A DNA stretch of 64,000 nucleotides, from NCBI GenBank assembly GCA_964397555.1, contig CAYNJF010000005.1:1-64000 (forward strand). Reading direction: 5' to 3'. This document shows, piece by piece, positions 19,166 through 27,219 of the stretch (position 1 is its first letter; each line of letters opens with the position of its first letter). Under the pieces are notes generated by a model, which saw only the letters and a program-made list of their open reading frames with translations, was not told the DNA's origin and did not search any database. This DNA is from CAYNJF01 sp964397555. GTDB lineage: Bacteria; Pseudomonadota; Gammaproteobacteria; Berkiellales; Berkiellaceae. The position numbers and the translations under genes were made by a program.

Positions 19166-19384
19166 ATGAGTTCAAATCCTGAAGAACCCCAATCACCGAC
19201 CTTCTGGCAAGTGGTTCACTCTTGTTTAGCCGCGATGTTTGGTGTGCAAAGCGATAAAGCGCGTGCCAGAGACTTTCAATACGGAAAGCCTTGGCACTAC
19301 ATTTGTATGGGGATAATTTTAACCACCCTATTTGTCCTTATGCTCCTAGGGATCGTCAAATTCATTCTAGCGTTTGCCCCCTAA
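19166..19384 (+). CDS. DUF2970 small membrane protein
   Basis: 72 residues with one C-terminal transmembrane helix (about 43-66: ICMGIILTTLFVLMLLGIVK). The family core SCLAAMFGVQSDKARARDFQ and GKPWHY is intact. Function unknown. ATG at 19166 is preferred to GTG at 19145 because AAGG lies just upstream and the family begins here. Its stop overlaps the convergent rpoS stop by four bases. Confidence 0.83.
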   Translation: MSSNPEEPQSPTFWQVVHSCLAAMFGVQSDKARARDFQYGKPWHYICMGIILTTLFVLMLLGIVKFILAFAP

Positions 19385-20319
19385 CTTAGAGAGACTTCGC
19401 AATCAAGACCTTGAGATTCCATGATCTCTTTGAGTTGCTTTAAAGCCTCAACTTGGATTTGACGGACTCTCTCACGAGTTAATCCAACTTTTTGGCCCAC
19501 TTGCTCTAACGTTGACTCTTCATGGCCATAAAGACCAAAGCGGTGAGCCAAGATAGCTCGTTGCTTATCGTTGAGTAGGTTTAAACAGTCTGTGAGATGA
19601 TCATTTAAGTCTGACTCAGCTAAATCTTCTTGAGGTCCACCCGCTTGTTCACTCGCTAAAGCCTCAAGCAGAGGCTTTTCTGACTCATCCCCAACTGGGG
19701 TATCCAGCGATAAGGTCTTCTCGTTAAGCCTAAGCAATTTATTGACGTTATCAGGTGAGGCATTCGTGGCTTTGGCAATGTCATCGATCGTAGGTTCGTG
19801 ATCAAGTTGTTGGGTCATCTCTCTTGCTTTTCTAAGATAAATGTTCATTTCTTTGATCACGTGGATAGGAAGACGAATGGTTCGAGTTTGGTTCATCAAA
19901 GCTCGCTCAACGTTTTGTCGTATCCACCAGGTGGCGTAGGTTGAAAAGCGAAAGCCACGTTCGGGATCAAATTTTTCAACGGCACGAATGAGACCTAAGT
20001 TTCCTTCTTCAATGAGATCAAGTAAGGAGAGGCCGCGATTAAGGTAACGCCTTGAGATCTTGACGACCAAGCGGAGGTTGCATTGGATCATGTGTTGTTT
20101 TGATGCGATGCATCCGCTGTTGGCTTTTCGTGCGTAGTAAATTTCTTCTTCTGCTGTAAGCAGGGGAGATTTGCCAATTTCTCTCAGGTATATTTGGGTG
20201 GCGTCCATTTCCTTTGGTGCAGCATGAGAGGTTTTGACGTCGGGTAAGGCGGAGTCTTGCTCTTTTGTTTGGCTTTTTTCTTGGGTGAAATCAATGGGGC
20301 CGTTCCAGTTGCTTTTCAT
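19381..20319 (-). CDS. rpoS: RNA polymerase sigma factor RpoS
   Basis: Stationary-phase and general-stress sigma factor. 312 residues: region 1.2 begins DATQIYLREIGKSPLLTAEEE; region 2 has NLRLVVKISRRYLNRGLSLL, DLIEEGNLGLIRAVEKFD and FSTYATWWIRQ; region 4 ends with the helix-turn-helix TLEQVGQKVGLTRERVRQIQ. The DATQIYL start and the absence of a long region 1.1 distinguish it from RpoD. ATG at 20319 has GGAGAT upstream; the longer frame to 20361 is discounted. No nlpD is adjacent, unlike in E. coli. Confidence 0.93.
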   Translation of the reverse strand: MKSNWNGPIDFTQEKSQTKEQDSALPDVKTSHAAPKEMDATQIYLREIGKSPLLTAEEEIYYARKANSGCIASKQHMIQCNLRLVVKISRRYLNRGLSLLDLIEEGNLGLIRAVEKFDPERGFRFSTYATWWIRQNVERALMNQTRTIRLPIHVIKEMNIYLRKAREMTQQLDHEPTIDDIAKATNASPDNVNKLLRLNEKTLSLDTPVGDESEKPLLEALASEQAGGPQEDLAESDLNDHLTDCLNLLNDKQRAILAHRFGLYGHEESTLEQVGQKVGLTRERVRQIQVEALKQLKEIMESQGLDCEVSLS

Positions 20320-20471
20320 AAGGCATCTCCATAATCGTTTGATACCTTTGGTTATGCACAATGAATGCCTACTTAAAATAGTTGAATAAAAACAACAAGT
20401 TTGGCCAGTGGAATGCGTGCTTTGTGGGTTTTAATCGGCTACACTGTAAAGGATATGGGCACTTAAAATAC

Positions 20472-20489
20472 CTTAGTTCAAAAACTAAG
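20472..20489 (+). promoter_or_regulatory. Hairpin in the ihfB leader
   Basis: CTTAGTT, loop CAAA, AACTAAG: a perfect 7-bp stem 30 bases before the ihfB start, without a T run. Possible mRNA-stability or regulatory structure. Confidence 0.45.
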
Positions 20490-20518
20490 TCTGGAAGCAA
20501 ACGTTTAAGGAAAAGAAC

Positions 20519-20830
20519 ATGACAAGGGCAGAGTTGATTGATCTGTTGGCAATGAAACAATCTCACATCCCAGTAAAAATGATTGAGCAGGGTGTCAAAA
20601 GTGTCTTTGAAAATATGGCTCAAGCCTTAGAGAGCGGTCAACGCATTGAAATCCGTCGCTTCGGTAGTTTCTCCATTCGTTATCGTGAGCCAAGAACCGC
20701 AAGAAACCCTAAAACGGGTGAGGTGGTGCATGCACCAGGTAAATACGCCCCACATTTTAAGCCAGGCAAAGAGATGCGTGAGCGTGTCGATGCTTCCAAA
20801 GAGACCTATCCAATTAAAACCGACACTTAG
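20519..20830 (+). CDS. ihfB: Integration host factor beta subunit
   Basis: DNA-bending HU/IHF family protein that pairs with IhfA. 103 residues. The start MTRAELIDLLAMKQSHIPVK and the DNA-binding arm segment GQRIEIRRFGSFSIRYREPR, then RNPKTGEVV with the intercalating Pro and APHFKPGKEMRERV, match IHF-beta rather than HU. AAGGA lies eight bases before the ATG. It is divergent from rpoS. Confidence 0.95.
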   Translation: MTRAELIDLLAMKQSHIPVKMIEQGVKSVFENMAQALESGQRIEIRRFGSFSIRYREPRTARNPKTGEVVHAPGKYAPHFKPGKEMRERVDASKETYPIKTDT

Positions 20831-20916
20831 TGAAACCATGATTCGTTGATGATAAGCTTAGGCTGTTTAGGGCATAAGTTTTATCATCCGTTGTTATTAC
20901 TAAGAGATCACCAGTC

Positions 20917-21744
20917 GTGAAAAACTCATTCAAAATCACCCAATACTTTGTTTGTATGATAGCTACAATGATTGGCGCTCCTGCGATGGCCGCTTTCGAA
21001 GTCATCAACGAGCCCAACGTGGAATATGGCAACGCACAAAACGAAGTCTTCCGAAAAGCTGTGGAGTTTGAAGATTCGCTTGATTCCACTGACCGTGCGT
21101 TTTTATCGACCGTTGAGCAAAAGCGGGTTTCAAACCGCTGGTACTACGAAGCTCAAATTGGTCGTCCAGAGATACGTGTTAAAGATGTAATGAATGAAAC
21201 GACGGGCATGACCGGTCAGCCCGCCAATCGTTCGACTGAAGACGATTTGTTCTTGTTCGTCATTGGTTGGGGGTATAAGTGGAATCGCTTTGCCACCGAA
21301 CTAGAGTTAGTGATTTCCGAGTCGGTTGATTATCGCTCAAATCCAATTCTAACGGGTCAAACGATTCAAGTGGATGCAGACATTCAAAACGTGACCTTGT
21401 TTTGGAATTTTGAATACGAAATCCCAACCTTTTTCGATTTTATTCCATCCCGAGTGCATCCTTACGTCAACGTCGGTTTTGGTCCTTCTTTTAAAACGGT
21501 GGATACACGATCATTATCGCTTGGTAACCAAGCGCGACAAACCACCTCAGAGCGCTCCACTGATTTTGCTTACAATTTAAGTGCGGGTGTTAAGTTCCAG
21601 TTGACGGCAAATATATTAGTAGGCGGTGGATATCGTTACATGAACATGGGTGAGGCTGATATTGGTCCGATTGAAGGGATTAAGTTGAGTGCGGATGAGT
21701 ACACGGCTCGCGGCTTCTTTGTTGGTCTGACTTATTTGTCCTAG
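20917..21744 (+). CDS. Predicted outer-membrane beta-barrel protein
   Basis: 275 residues with an N-terminal signal peptide (about 1-25, ending PAMAA). It has alternating hydrophobic/polar strands and glycine-aromatic patterns (FLFVIGWGYKWNRFATELEL, HPYVNVGFGPSF, LVGGGYRYMNMG) and ends GFFVGLTYLS, consistent with an eight-to-ten strand OmpA/OmpW-type barrel. Not assigned to a named family. The start is GTG at 20917. The Sel1 lipoprotein begins eight bases after its stop, so the two are probably co-expressed at the envelope. Confidence 0.75.
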   Translation: MKNSFKITQYFVCMIATMIGAPAMAAFEVINEPNVEYGNAQNEVFRKAVEFEDSLDSTDRAFLSTVEQKRVSNRWYYEAQIGRPEIRVKDVMNETTGMTGQPANRSTEDDLFLFVIGWGYKWNRFATELELVISESVDYRSNPILTGQTIQVDADIQNVTLFWNFEYEIPTFFDFIPSRVHPYVNVGFGPSFKTVDTRSLSLGNQARQTTSERSTDFAYNLSAGVKFQLTANILVGGGYRYMNMGEADIGPIEGIKLSADEYTARGFFVGLTYLS

Positions 21745-21752
21745 GATGATGC

Positions 21753-23555
21753 ATGAGTAAACGGATTGCGAGCACAACGTCATTAGCCTTAGCGGTATGT
21801 CTTTGTGCAGGGTGTGGCTTAAAGTCCCCTAAATGGTTTGAAAAAGAAGAAGACAATGCGAATGTGGTGCATCGTGTTGGTCATAAAGTGCTTGAAAACG
21901 TCTATATGGACGCTGAAGGTAGCTACGATTTTGGTGAAGTCTTTTATCAAAATGGTGCCCCTGGTGACTTTGAAATAGCGGCTCACTACTTTCAAAACGC
22001 CGCCGATGGAGGCAACCCTCAAGCGCAGTTTCGTCTTGGGATGATGTATCTTGAAGGGTGTGGCGTGGACACCGACATTGTGCGCGCTACTCAGTGGCTT
22101 CGTATGGCTGCGGCCAACAATGTACAACAAGCCCAGTTAACAATGGGTGAGCTTTACCAAGGGGGGCAAGGCGTCCCGCAAGACTATCAAGAGTCTGAGT
22201 ATTGGTATAATCGTGCTGCTCAAGAGGGCAACTTAGAAGCGATGGTGCGCTTAGGCTATCTGCTTCAAGTATGGCAACGAGATAAAAATGATTTGAATGA
22301 AGCCTTTGATTGGTATTCTAAGGCCTCTGATTTAGGTTCTGCTGAAGGTACGTACCATTTAGCCCACATGTACGCCACTGGGGTCGGGGTGCCTAAAAAT
22401 TTCCACAAAGCGCTGTCGTTGTATCAATATGCCGCTGAGCAAGGCTACCCAGACGCTCACTCTGAGATGGGTGAACTATATCTTCAGGGACTTGGTACAA
22501 ACCGCGATTCCGACAGAGCGCACAATTTATTTGTTAAAGCTTCTGAGATGGGCTCAGCTCAAGCCGCTTTTAACTTAGGCGTGATGTACGAGCTTGGTGA
22601 TGGCATTCCTCAAGATTACAACGTGGCAGCTCAATGGTATGAGTTAGCGGCCAAGCGTGGCTCTCCTTATGGAGCATTTCGATTGGGTGAGTTTTACGCA
22701 ACTGGCACTGGGGTACCGATTGATTTTGTCCATGCCAATCAGTGGTATTTAGTGGCAGCTAAGCGTGGTGTGGCCATCGCACACGTTCGTTTAGGCGATC
22801 ATTACCTAAGTGGTCGTGGTCTTGAGCAAAACGCTCAAAAGGCGGTAGGCGAGTATTTTCAGGCTGCTCAAAAAGACAACCCTTATGCGCAATACATGTT
22901 AAGCGTTATGTACGCGAAAGCCATTGGAGTTCCTTTATCACTTGAGCGCTCAGTGTTTTGGTATAACAAAGCTGAGAGCTTAAGCGGGACTGCCATGGCG
23001 AAGTATCGAGTCGCTCGAGCGTTTGATGTTGGTATTGGCGTGCACCGGGATATGAAAGAGGCGATTAAGTGGTACGAGGCCTCAGCCGTTCAAGGGCTTG
23101 CTAAAGCTCAAAACGAAATGGGTGAAATCTACCACGAAGGCAAAGCGGTCAAGCAAGACTATAAGCGTGCGTTGCACTGGTTCTCAAAAGCAGCCCAGCA
23201 AGGCTCGGCTTACGGCAAATACAACCTTGGCATGCTCTATTACAATGGCCAAGGTGTCAGCCAAAATCGCGCTAAGGCGCATGCTTTGTTTCTTGAGTCA
23301 GCTCAAGATGGTGCCATCTACAGTCAGTATCGAGTGGCTAGAATGTACTATGAAGGTTTAGGGACCCGACAAGACACGCCTTCGTCGTATGCTTGGTGGT
23401 CGGTCTCTGCGTTGAATCGATTTGAAAACACGCAAGACATGATGCGTGATTTGATCGATGACATGACACCTAACCAACGAGTCAAAGCCCTTCAGTTGTC
23501 CCAGCAGTTTCAAAGAAACTTTTTAGATGGGGATGGGGTCTCTAACCCTCGCTAG
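21753..23555 (+). CDS. Sel1-repeat (TPR-like) probable lipoprotein
   Basis: 600 residues. The N-terminus has a hydrophobic signal ending LCAGC, a plausible lipobox with Cys21 as the lipidated residue, although Cys at -3 is unusual. The rest is about 13 Sel1-like repeats of 35-37 residues with the pattern A-x2-x-LG-x-MY-x-G-x-GV-x-(Q)D-x3-A-x2-W-x2-AA-x-G. Such solenoids act as protein-binding scaffolds. It follows the barrel protein directly and ends just before a strong terminator. The partner is unknown. Confidence 0.85.
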   Translation: MSKRIASTTSLALAVCLCAGCGLKSPKWFEKEEDNANVVHRVGHKVLENVYMDAEGSYDFGEVFYQNGAPGDFEIAAHYFQNAADGGNPQAQFRLGMMYLEGCGVDTDIVRATQWLRMAAANNVQQAQLTMGELYQGGQGVPQDYQESEYWYNRAAQEGNLEAMVRLGYLLQVWQRDKNDLNEAFDWYSKASDLGSAEGTYHLAHMYATGVGVPKNFHKALSLYQYAAEQGYPDAHSEMGELYLQGLGTNRDSDRAHNLFVKASEMGSAQAAFNLGVMYELGDGIPQDYNVAAQWYELAAKRGSPYGAFRLGEFYATGTGVPIDFVHANQWYLVAAKRGVAIAHVRLGDHYLSGRGLEQNAQKAVGEYFQAAQKDNPYAQYMLSVMYAKAIGVPLSLERSVFWYNKAESLSGTAMAKYRVARAFDVGIGVHRDMKEAIKWYEASAVQGLAKAQNEMGEIYHEGKAVKQDYKRALHWFSKAAQQGSAYGKYNLGMLYYNGQGVSQNRAKAHALFLESAQDGAIYSQYRVARMYYEGLGTRQDTPSSYAWWSVSALNRFENTQDMMRDLIDDMTPNQRVKALQLSQQFQRNFLDGDGVSNPR

Positions 23556-23569
23556 GTGCTTACAAGTAA

Positions 23570-23607
23570 AAAAAAGCCCATGAACGAATACGTCATGGGC
23601 TTTTTTT
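23570..23607. terminator. Bidirectional intrinsic terminator between the Sel1 gene and pit
   Basis: Stem GCCCATGA (23576-23583) and TCATGGGC (23593-23600) with a nine-base loop, flanked by runs of A on the left and T on the right, so it can serve both convergent transcripts. Confidence 0.92.
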
Positions 23608-23650
23608 GTGGCTGTTTTGTCGCTGTACTTAATGACTTCTTTAAATACGC

Positions 23651-24898
23651 TTAAAAGTAATACTCTAAGATTTTGTAAATAATGACGGCAAAGAAGGCAC
23701 CCGCAGGTAAGGTTACGATCCAAGACATAAAAATCATACGAATCACATTCATGTTCAGTGCATTGATCCCGCGTGCAAGACCCACCCCTAAGACCGCCCC
23801 TACAAGCGTGTGAGTCGTTGAGATAGGTAAGCCTGTTCCCGAGGCTAGGACAACCGTCGAAGAGGCGGCTAGAGTCGCAGCAAATCCACGTGATGGGGTG
23901 AGCTCGGTGATCCCTGAGCCAACGGTGGCAATCACCTTGTGGCCATACATCACAAGCCCGCAAACAATCCCCAATGATCCAAGCAATAGAATCCAAACTG
24001 GGATCATTGTCTCTTGGGAGATTTCACCGGTCTCTAGCACATCGACCACGGCGGCGAGTGGTCCGACAGCGTTCGCCACATCATTTGAGCCATGAGCAAA
24101 AGCCATGGCGCACGCGGTGAACAGCATCAAAAAACCAAACATCTTCTCAACTTGGGCAAAGTGGGAGCTTCGACAGCTTTGCTCCTCAACTTCAACTTTG
24201 GCCAACTTGAAAAAAGAAAGACCGGCAACGATAAGTGAAAACAAAGTGGCCCCGATAAGGCCAAGGTGGTTGGGTAGGTTCACCCCGATGTGTTGAAGAC
24301 CAGACACCGCAATGAGCATCGTTACTATCCAACACACTACAAAGATGTAAAAAGGTATGATCCGCTTGGCCCGTTCTAAGGGGTGATCATGGTTCATGAT
24401 CAGAGTTTGAACGCTCGCGAAAACCGCGTAGGCAATGATAAGCCCTAGAATGGGGGATAGAACCCAAGAGCTTGTGATCTTGGCAATCATCGGCCAATGA
24501 ATGGCATGAATCCCTAAGGTGACCGAGCCAAAACCAACCACAGCACCAATGATGGTATGAGAGGTGGAGACAGGCCAACCAAAGCGCGTGGCCACACCAA
24601 GCCAAAGCCCAGCAGCTAACAAAGAGGCCATCATCCCTAGTGCGAACACATACGGATCAGAGCTTAACTCAGAGGCGTCAATGATGCCTTTTCGAATGGT
24701 ATCTGTAACCGCTCCTCCCGCAAGAAAAGCACCCAGAAATTCGAAAACCATAGCAATCATGATGGCCTGTTTAATGGTTAAGGCCTTCGAGCCCACCGAT
24801 GTGCCCATAGCGTTAGCCACATCGTTGGCGCCTACGCCCCATGCCATGATAAAGCCAGAAGCTATGGCAATGATGATCAAAACGATACTTGGTTCCAT
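23651..24898 (-). CDS. pit: PiT family inorganic phosphate transporter
   Basis: 415-residue inner-membrane transporter with about ten to eleven hydrophobic helices. The duplicated PiT signature is present: WGVGANDVANAMGTSVGSKA near the N-terminus and AHGSNDVANAVGPLA in the second half, each followed later by the P-x-STTHT/STSHT motif (GWPVSTSHTIIGAVVG and GLPISTTHTLVGAVLG). It imports metal-phosphate complexes or phosphate driven by cation symport. The DUF47 partner lies apart at 18178. Confidence 0.95.
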   Translation of the reverse strand: MEPSIVLIIIAIASGFIMAWGVGANDVANAMGTSVGSKALTIKQAIMIAMVFEFLGAFLAGGAVTDTIRKGIIDASELSSDPYVFALGMMASLLAAGLWLGVATRFGWPVSTSHTIIGAVVGFGSVTLGIHAIHWPMIAKITSSWVLSPILGLIIAYAVFASVQTLIMNHDHPLERAKRIIPFYIFVVCWIVTMLIAVSGLQHIGVNLPNHLGLIGATLFSLIVAGLSFFKLAKVEVEEQSCRSSHFAQVEKMFGFLMLFTACAMAFAHGSNDVANAVGPLAAVVDVLETGEISQETMIPVWILLLGSLGIVCGLVMYGHKVIATVGSGITELTPSRGFAATLAASSTVVLASGTGLPISTTHTLVGAVLGVGLARGINALNMNVIRMIFMSWIVTLPAGAFFAVIIYKILEYYF

Positions 24899-25198
24899 AA
24901 GGGTTTACGTGCCGTCAGTTCTCTTACTGCATGGGTTTTTAAACTCTATTTCAGGCGAAGGCTACCATGGCTTGATGCATTGGCCAAGTATTAGCTCGCA
25001 TATCATATGAAGTAAATCTCTCATCTTGTGTGAGAACTTTGACCATGGACAAAAATCGTATACGAATCAATACTGAAAAAAGATAGCCCCAAAGACGGCA
25101 CTCCAAACGCCACAAAATGTTGGATAACAAACATAGGGATATCCGCCTGCTCCGACCATCCGTGATGGTAAGGCAACAACAACACATATGGAGGTGTG
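24899..25198. other. 300-base intergenic region, no gene recognised
   Basis: Divergent spacer between pit and the cyclotransferase-like gene. The best open frame is a 13-codon ATG frame at about 25046. A palindromic CATATCATATG occurs at 24999-25009. I see no tRNA, no strong terminator and no convincing small gene. GGAGG at 25190-25194 belongs to the next gene. Confidence 0.6.
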
Positions 25199-25702
25199 AT
25201 GAAGTACTTTGCTTATGGCTCAAAAATGCTAGGGGTCAATATGCGAAAGCTGGTCCCAGATGCAAAGCATCTAGGCATTGCCCTACTTGATAACTACCAA
25301 GTGAACTTCACCAAATTAGATGATGGCTGTGGTGGTCGGTGTAACATCACGCCTTGTCCTGAGCACCGAGTTTACGGGGTCTTATGGGACATACCGGCCT
25401 GTGCCCGAACTCACTTGGATAAGAGCATGCAACTCGGATTTGAGCACTATGACATGATGTTAAAAGTGCACCCACTTATCTATCGGGACGACCAGTATCA
25501 TCAGGCTCGTGAATCGGTTTTTGCCTTTACTTACCTTGCGCATAAGTGTCGAGTCAGGGATAATCTGACCCCCACGAGCGGATATCGTGATTCAGTCTTG
25601 CAAGGAGCTCAAGAGAACCATTTTCCAGCAAGTTACATCAAGCAGCTCAGTCAATATGGCCTGGTCGACGAAAGAACCCATTGCTCAACCTTGGAACCCT
25701 GA
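25199..25702 (+). CDS. Gamma-glutamylcyclotransferase-like protein
   Basis: 167 residues of the GGCT-like fold. The beginning YFAYGSKMLG is the glycine-loop signature (YGSN-x-L in most members, here YGSKML). VYGVLWDIP and a mid-protein acidic/aromatic block follow. Family members cleave gamma-glutamyl peptides to 5-oxoproline, but the substrate here is unknown. GGAGG lies four bases before ATG 25199, which is preferred over the adjacent GTG at 25196. The end overlaps the DUF3025 gene. Confidence 0.8.
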   Translation: MKYFAYGSKMLGVNMRKLVPDAKHLGIALLDNYQVNFTKLDDGCGGRCNITPCPEHRVYGVLWDIPACARTHLDKSMQLGFEHYDMMLKVHPLIYRDDQYHQARESVFAFTYLAHKCRVRDNLTPTSGYRDSVLQGAQENHFPASYIKQLSQYGLVDERTHCSTLEP

Positions 25703-26441
25703 CGTTTTAACCACGAAACGTTGTTACGCGCCCTTGCACGTGGTATGGCCACATCGAGCTCTCGAGTGGCCAAGCTGTCAAGCGTTGAATGAGCACTATC
25801 GCCAAATCATTCAAGCCCCTTGTTATCGATGGTATCAATTTATTCCTCAAGCAAGTGCACAAGGGATGTTTGAGCGTTATGAGGCGCTGGCTTATTTTCA
25901 GAGGCGAGTTTTAACCCGTGAGCACCACTGGCATGATTTTTTTAATTACTTGACCTACCTTCAATGGCCCAAATCCAAAGACGCCCTAATCGCTCGCACG
26001 ATGAAAGAGTATCTTTTGCGCCCTGGGGCTAAATTTAAACAACGCTCCAATGTTCAAAACCGTTTGGCGTTGTTTGATGAGTGTGGGGCGGTGATTGTGG
26101 CGCCCAAGAAAGCGTGTGATTGGATCCGCGCTCATCAATGGATCCCCTTGTTTGTTGATCATCGGGATTGGTTTGAGTCTAAAATTCAGGTGCATATTTT
26201 CGGTCATGCGATTTATGAAAAATTCTTAAACCCTTACATCGGGATGACGGTCAACGCACTTTTGGTTGAGCGAGAAACACAGTGCACGGTTGATGTGGAC
26301 GCACTCTTAAAAGCACGCCTTGATGATCCAAGCGCCTTTTTAAAAAAAGGCGATCTTAATCCTTTCCCTATTCTAGGGGTGCCAGGCTTGCATCCCAACG
26401 AAGCGCCAAGCTTCTACGAAGACACGTCCTATTTTAGGTAA
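25656..26441 (+). CDS. DUF3025 family protein
   Basis: 261 residues. The DUF3025 pattern is evident: HDFFNYLTYLQWPKSKDAL, then RLALFDECGAVIVAP, then VHIFGHAIYEKFLNPYIGMT and ALLV. Function unknown. The frame is open from 25587, but ATG at 25656 begins just before the conserved region and limits the overlap with the preceding gene to 47 bases. It converges with mutH, overlapping by eight bases. Confidence 0.82.
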   Translation: MAWSTKEPIAQPWNPDVLTTKRCYAPLHVVWPHRALEWPSCQALNEHYRQIIQAPCYRWYQFIPQASAQGMFERYEALAYFQRRVLTREHHWHDFFNYLTYLQWPKSKDALIARTMKEYLLRPGAKFKQRSNVQNRLALFDECGAVIVAPKKACDWIRAHQWIPLFVDHRDWFESKIQVHIFGHAIYEKFLNPYIGMTVNALLVERETQCTVDVDALLKARLDDPSAFLKKGDLNPFPILGVPGLHPNEAPSFYEDTSYFR

Positions 26442-27090
26442 ACTGCTCGTCTAAAAGCGATTGAGCAAAGGCTTGTCGAAGATAAAACCCTTTAGGGACA
26501 GTTTGGGTCGTTTGACCATCTTGGCCAAGCACGCGGATAGTGTTTTTTGAATTTGCGGCTTTGGGGCGAATGTGCAAAAAGCGACCTTGTTTTGCACTGA
26601 GGGCATCAAATTGGCCAAGCTTTAACATCTCAGACAGCTCGTACCAGTCGTCACTTAGGATGTCGTCCCAACTTTGAGGCATGGACCATAAAAAAGGCGT
26701 GTAAATCATTCGACTTGGCACAGGGCCTTCGGCTAGAAACGGAACCCAAAGGACTTTTTTCAACTTATGATACACCAGACTTTCATGCCAGCGGGGTTCA
26801 CGAAATGGGATGGGGGCGTAGGTGACGTAGGTGGATTCTTTGACCAAACCATTTTCGCCCAAAGGTAAGGTTTTCAATTCAACACCAAGTTGCATAAAAT
26901 CAGGGCAAGCTTTAGAGCCAGCATCCGTTCCTAGGATTTGTTCAAGGGCTTGACCAAACCAACCTTTGGCGTGAGTCAGGGTGGTCGGACAAGACTGATG
27001 AATCAGCTCACTGACGTCTTGGAAACTCAAGCCCGATAGCATCAACGCTTTTTCCATTAACTCGTCGCAGGTTTTTGGTGTGGTAGTCAT
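26434..27090 (-). CDS. mutH: DNA mismatch repair endonuclease MutH
   Basis: Nicks the unmethylated strand at hemimethylated GATC sites when activated by MutS-MutL. 218 residues. Conserved AKGWFGQALEQILGT and AGSKACPDFMQLGVELKTLP contain the catalytic Asp, Glu and Lys of the PD-(D/E)xK type fold; ESTYVTYAPIP also matches. MutH implies a Dam methylase elsewhere in the genome and is a gammaproteobacterial marker. Confidence 0.95.
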   Translation of the reverse strand: MTTTPKTCDELMEKALMLSGLSFQDVSELIHQSCPTTLTHAKGWFGQALEQILGTDAGSKACPDFMQLGVELKTLPLGENGLVKESTYVTYAPIPFREPRWHESLVYHKLKKVLWVPFLAEGPVPSRMIYTPFLWSMPQSWDDILSDDWYELSEMLKLGQFDALSAKQGRFLHIRPKAANSKNTIRVLGQDGQTTQTVPKGFYLRQAFAQSLLDEQFT

Positions 27091-27219
27091 AGTTGAATAA
27101 CCATTTTAAGTTGAGGCTCATTTTAAGGGCTATGTTGCTTTGCGTAAAGCTTTTGTGAGTCGGGTATGCGAAATTGAAATGGTATCTTATAGCGCACATC
27201 TTTGGTAAAAGGATTTTAG

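Noticed and set aside
24899..25198. Possible small gene or RNA in the pit spacer
   Set aside because: Only a 13-codon ATG frame and overlapping shadow frames; no cloverleaf or conserved RNA pattern recognised.
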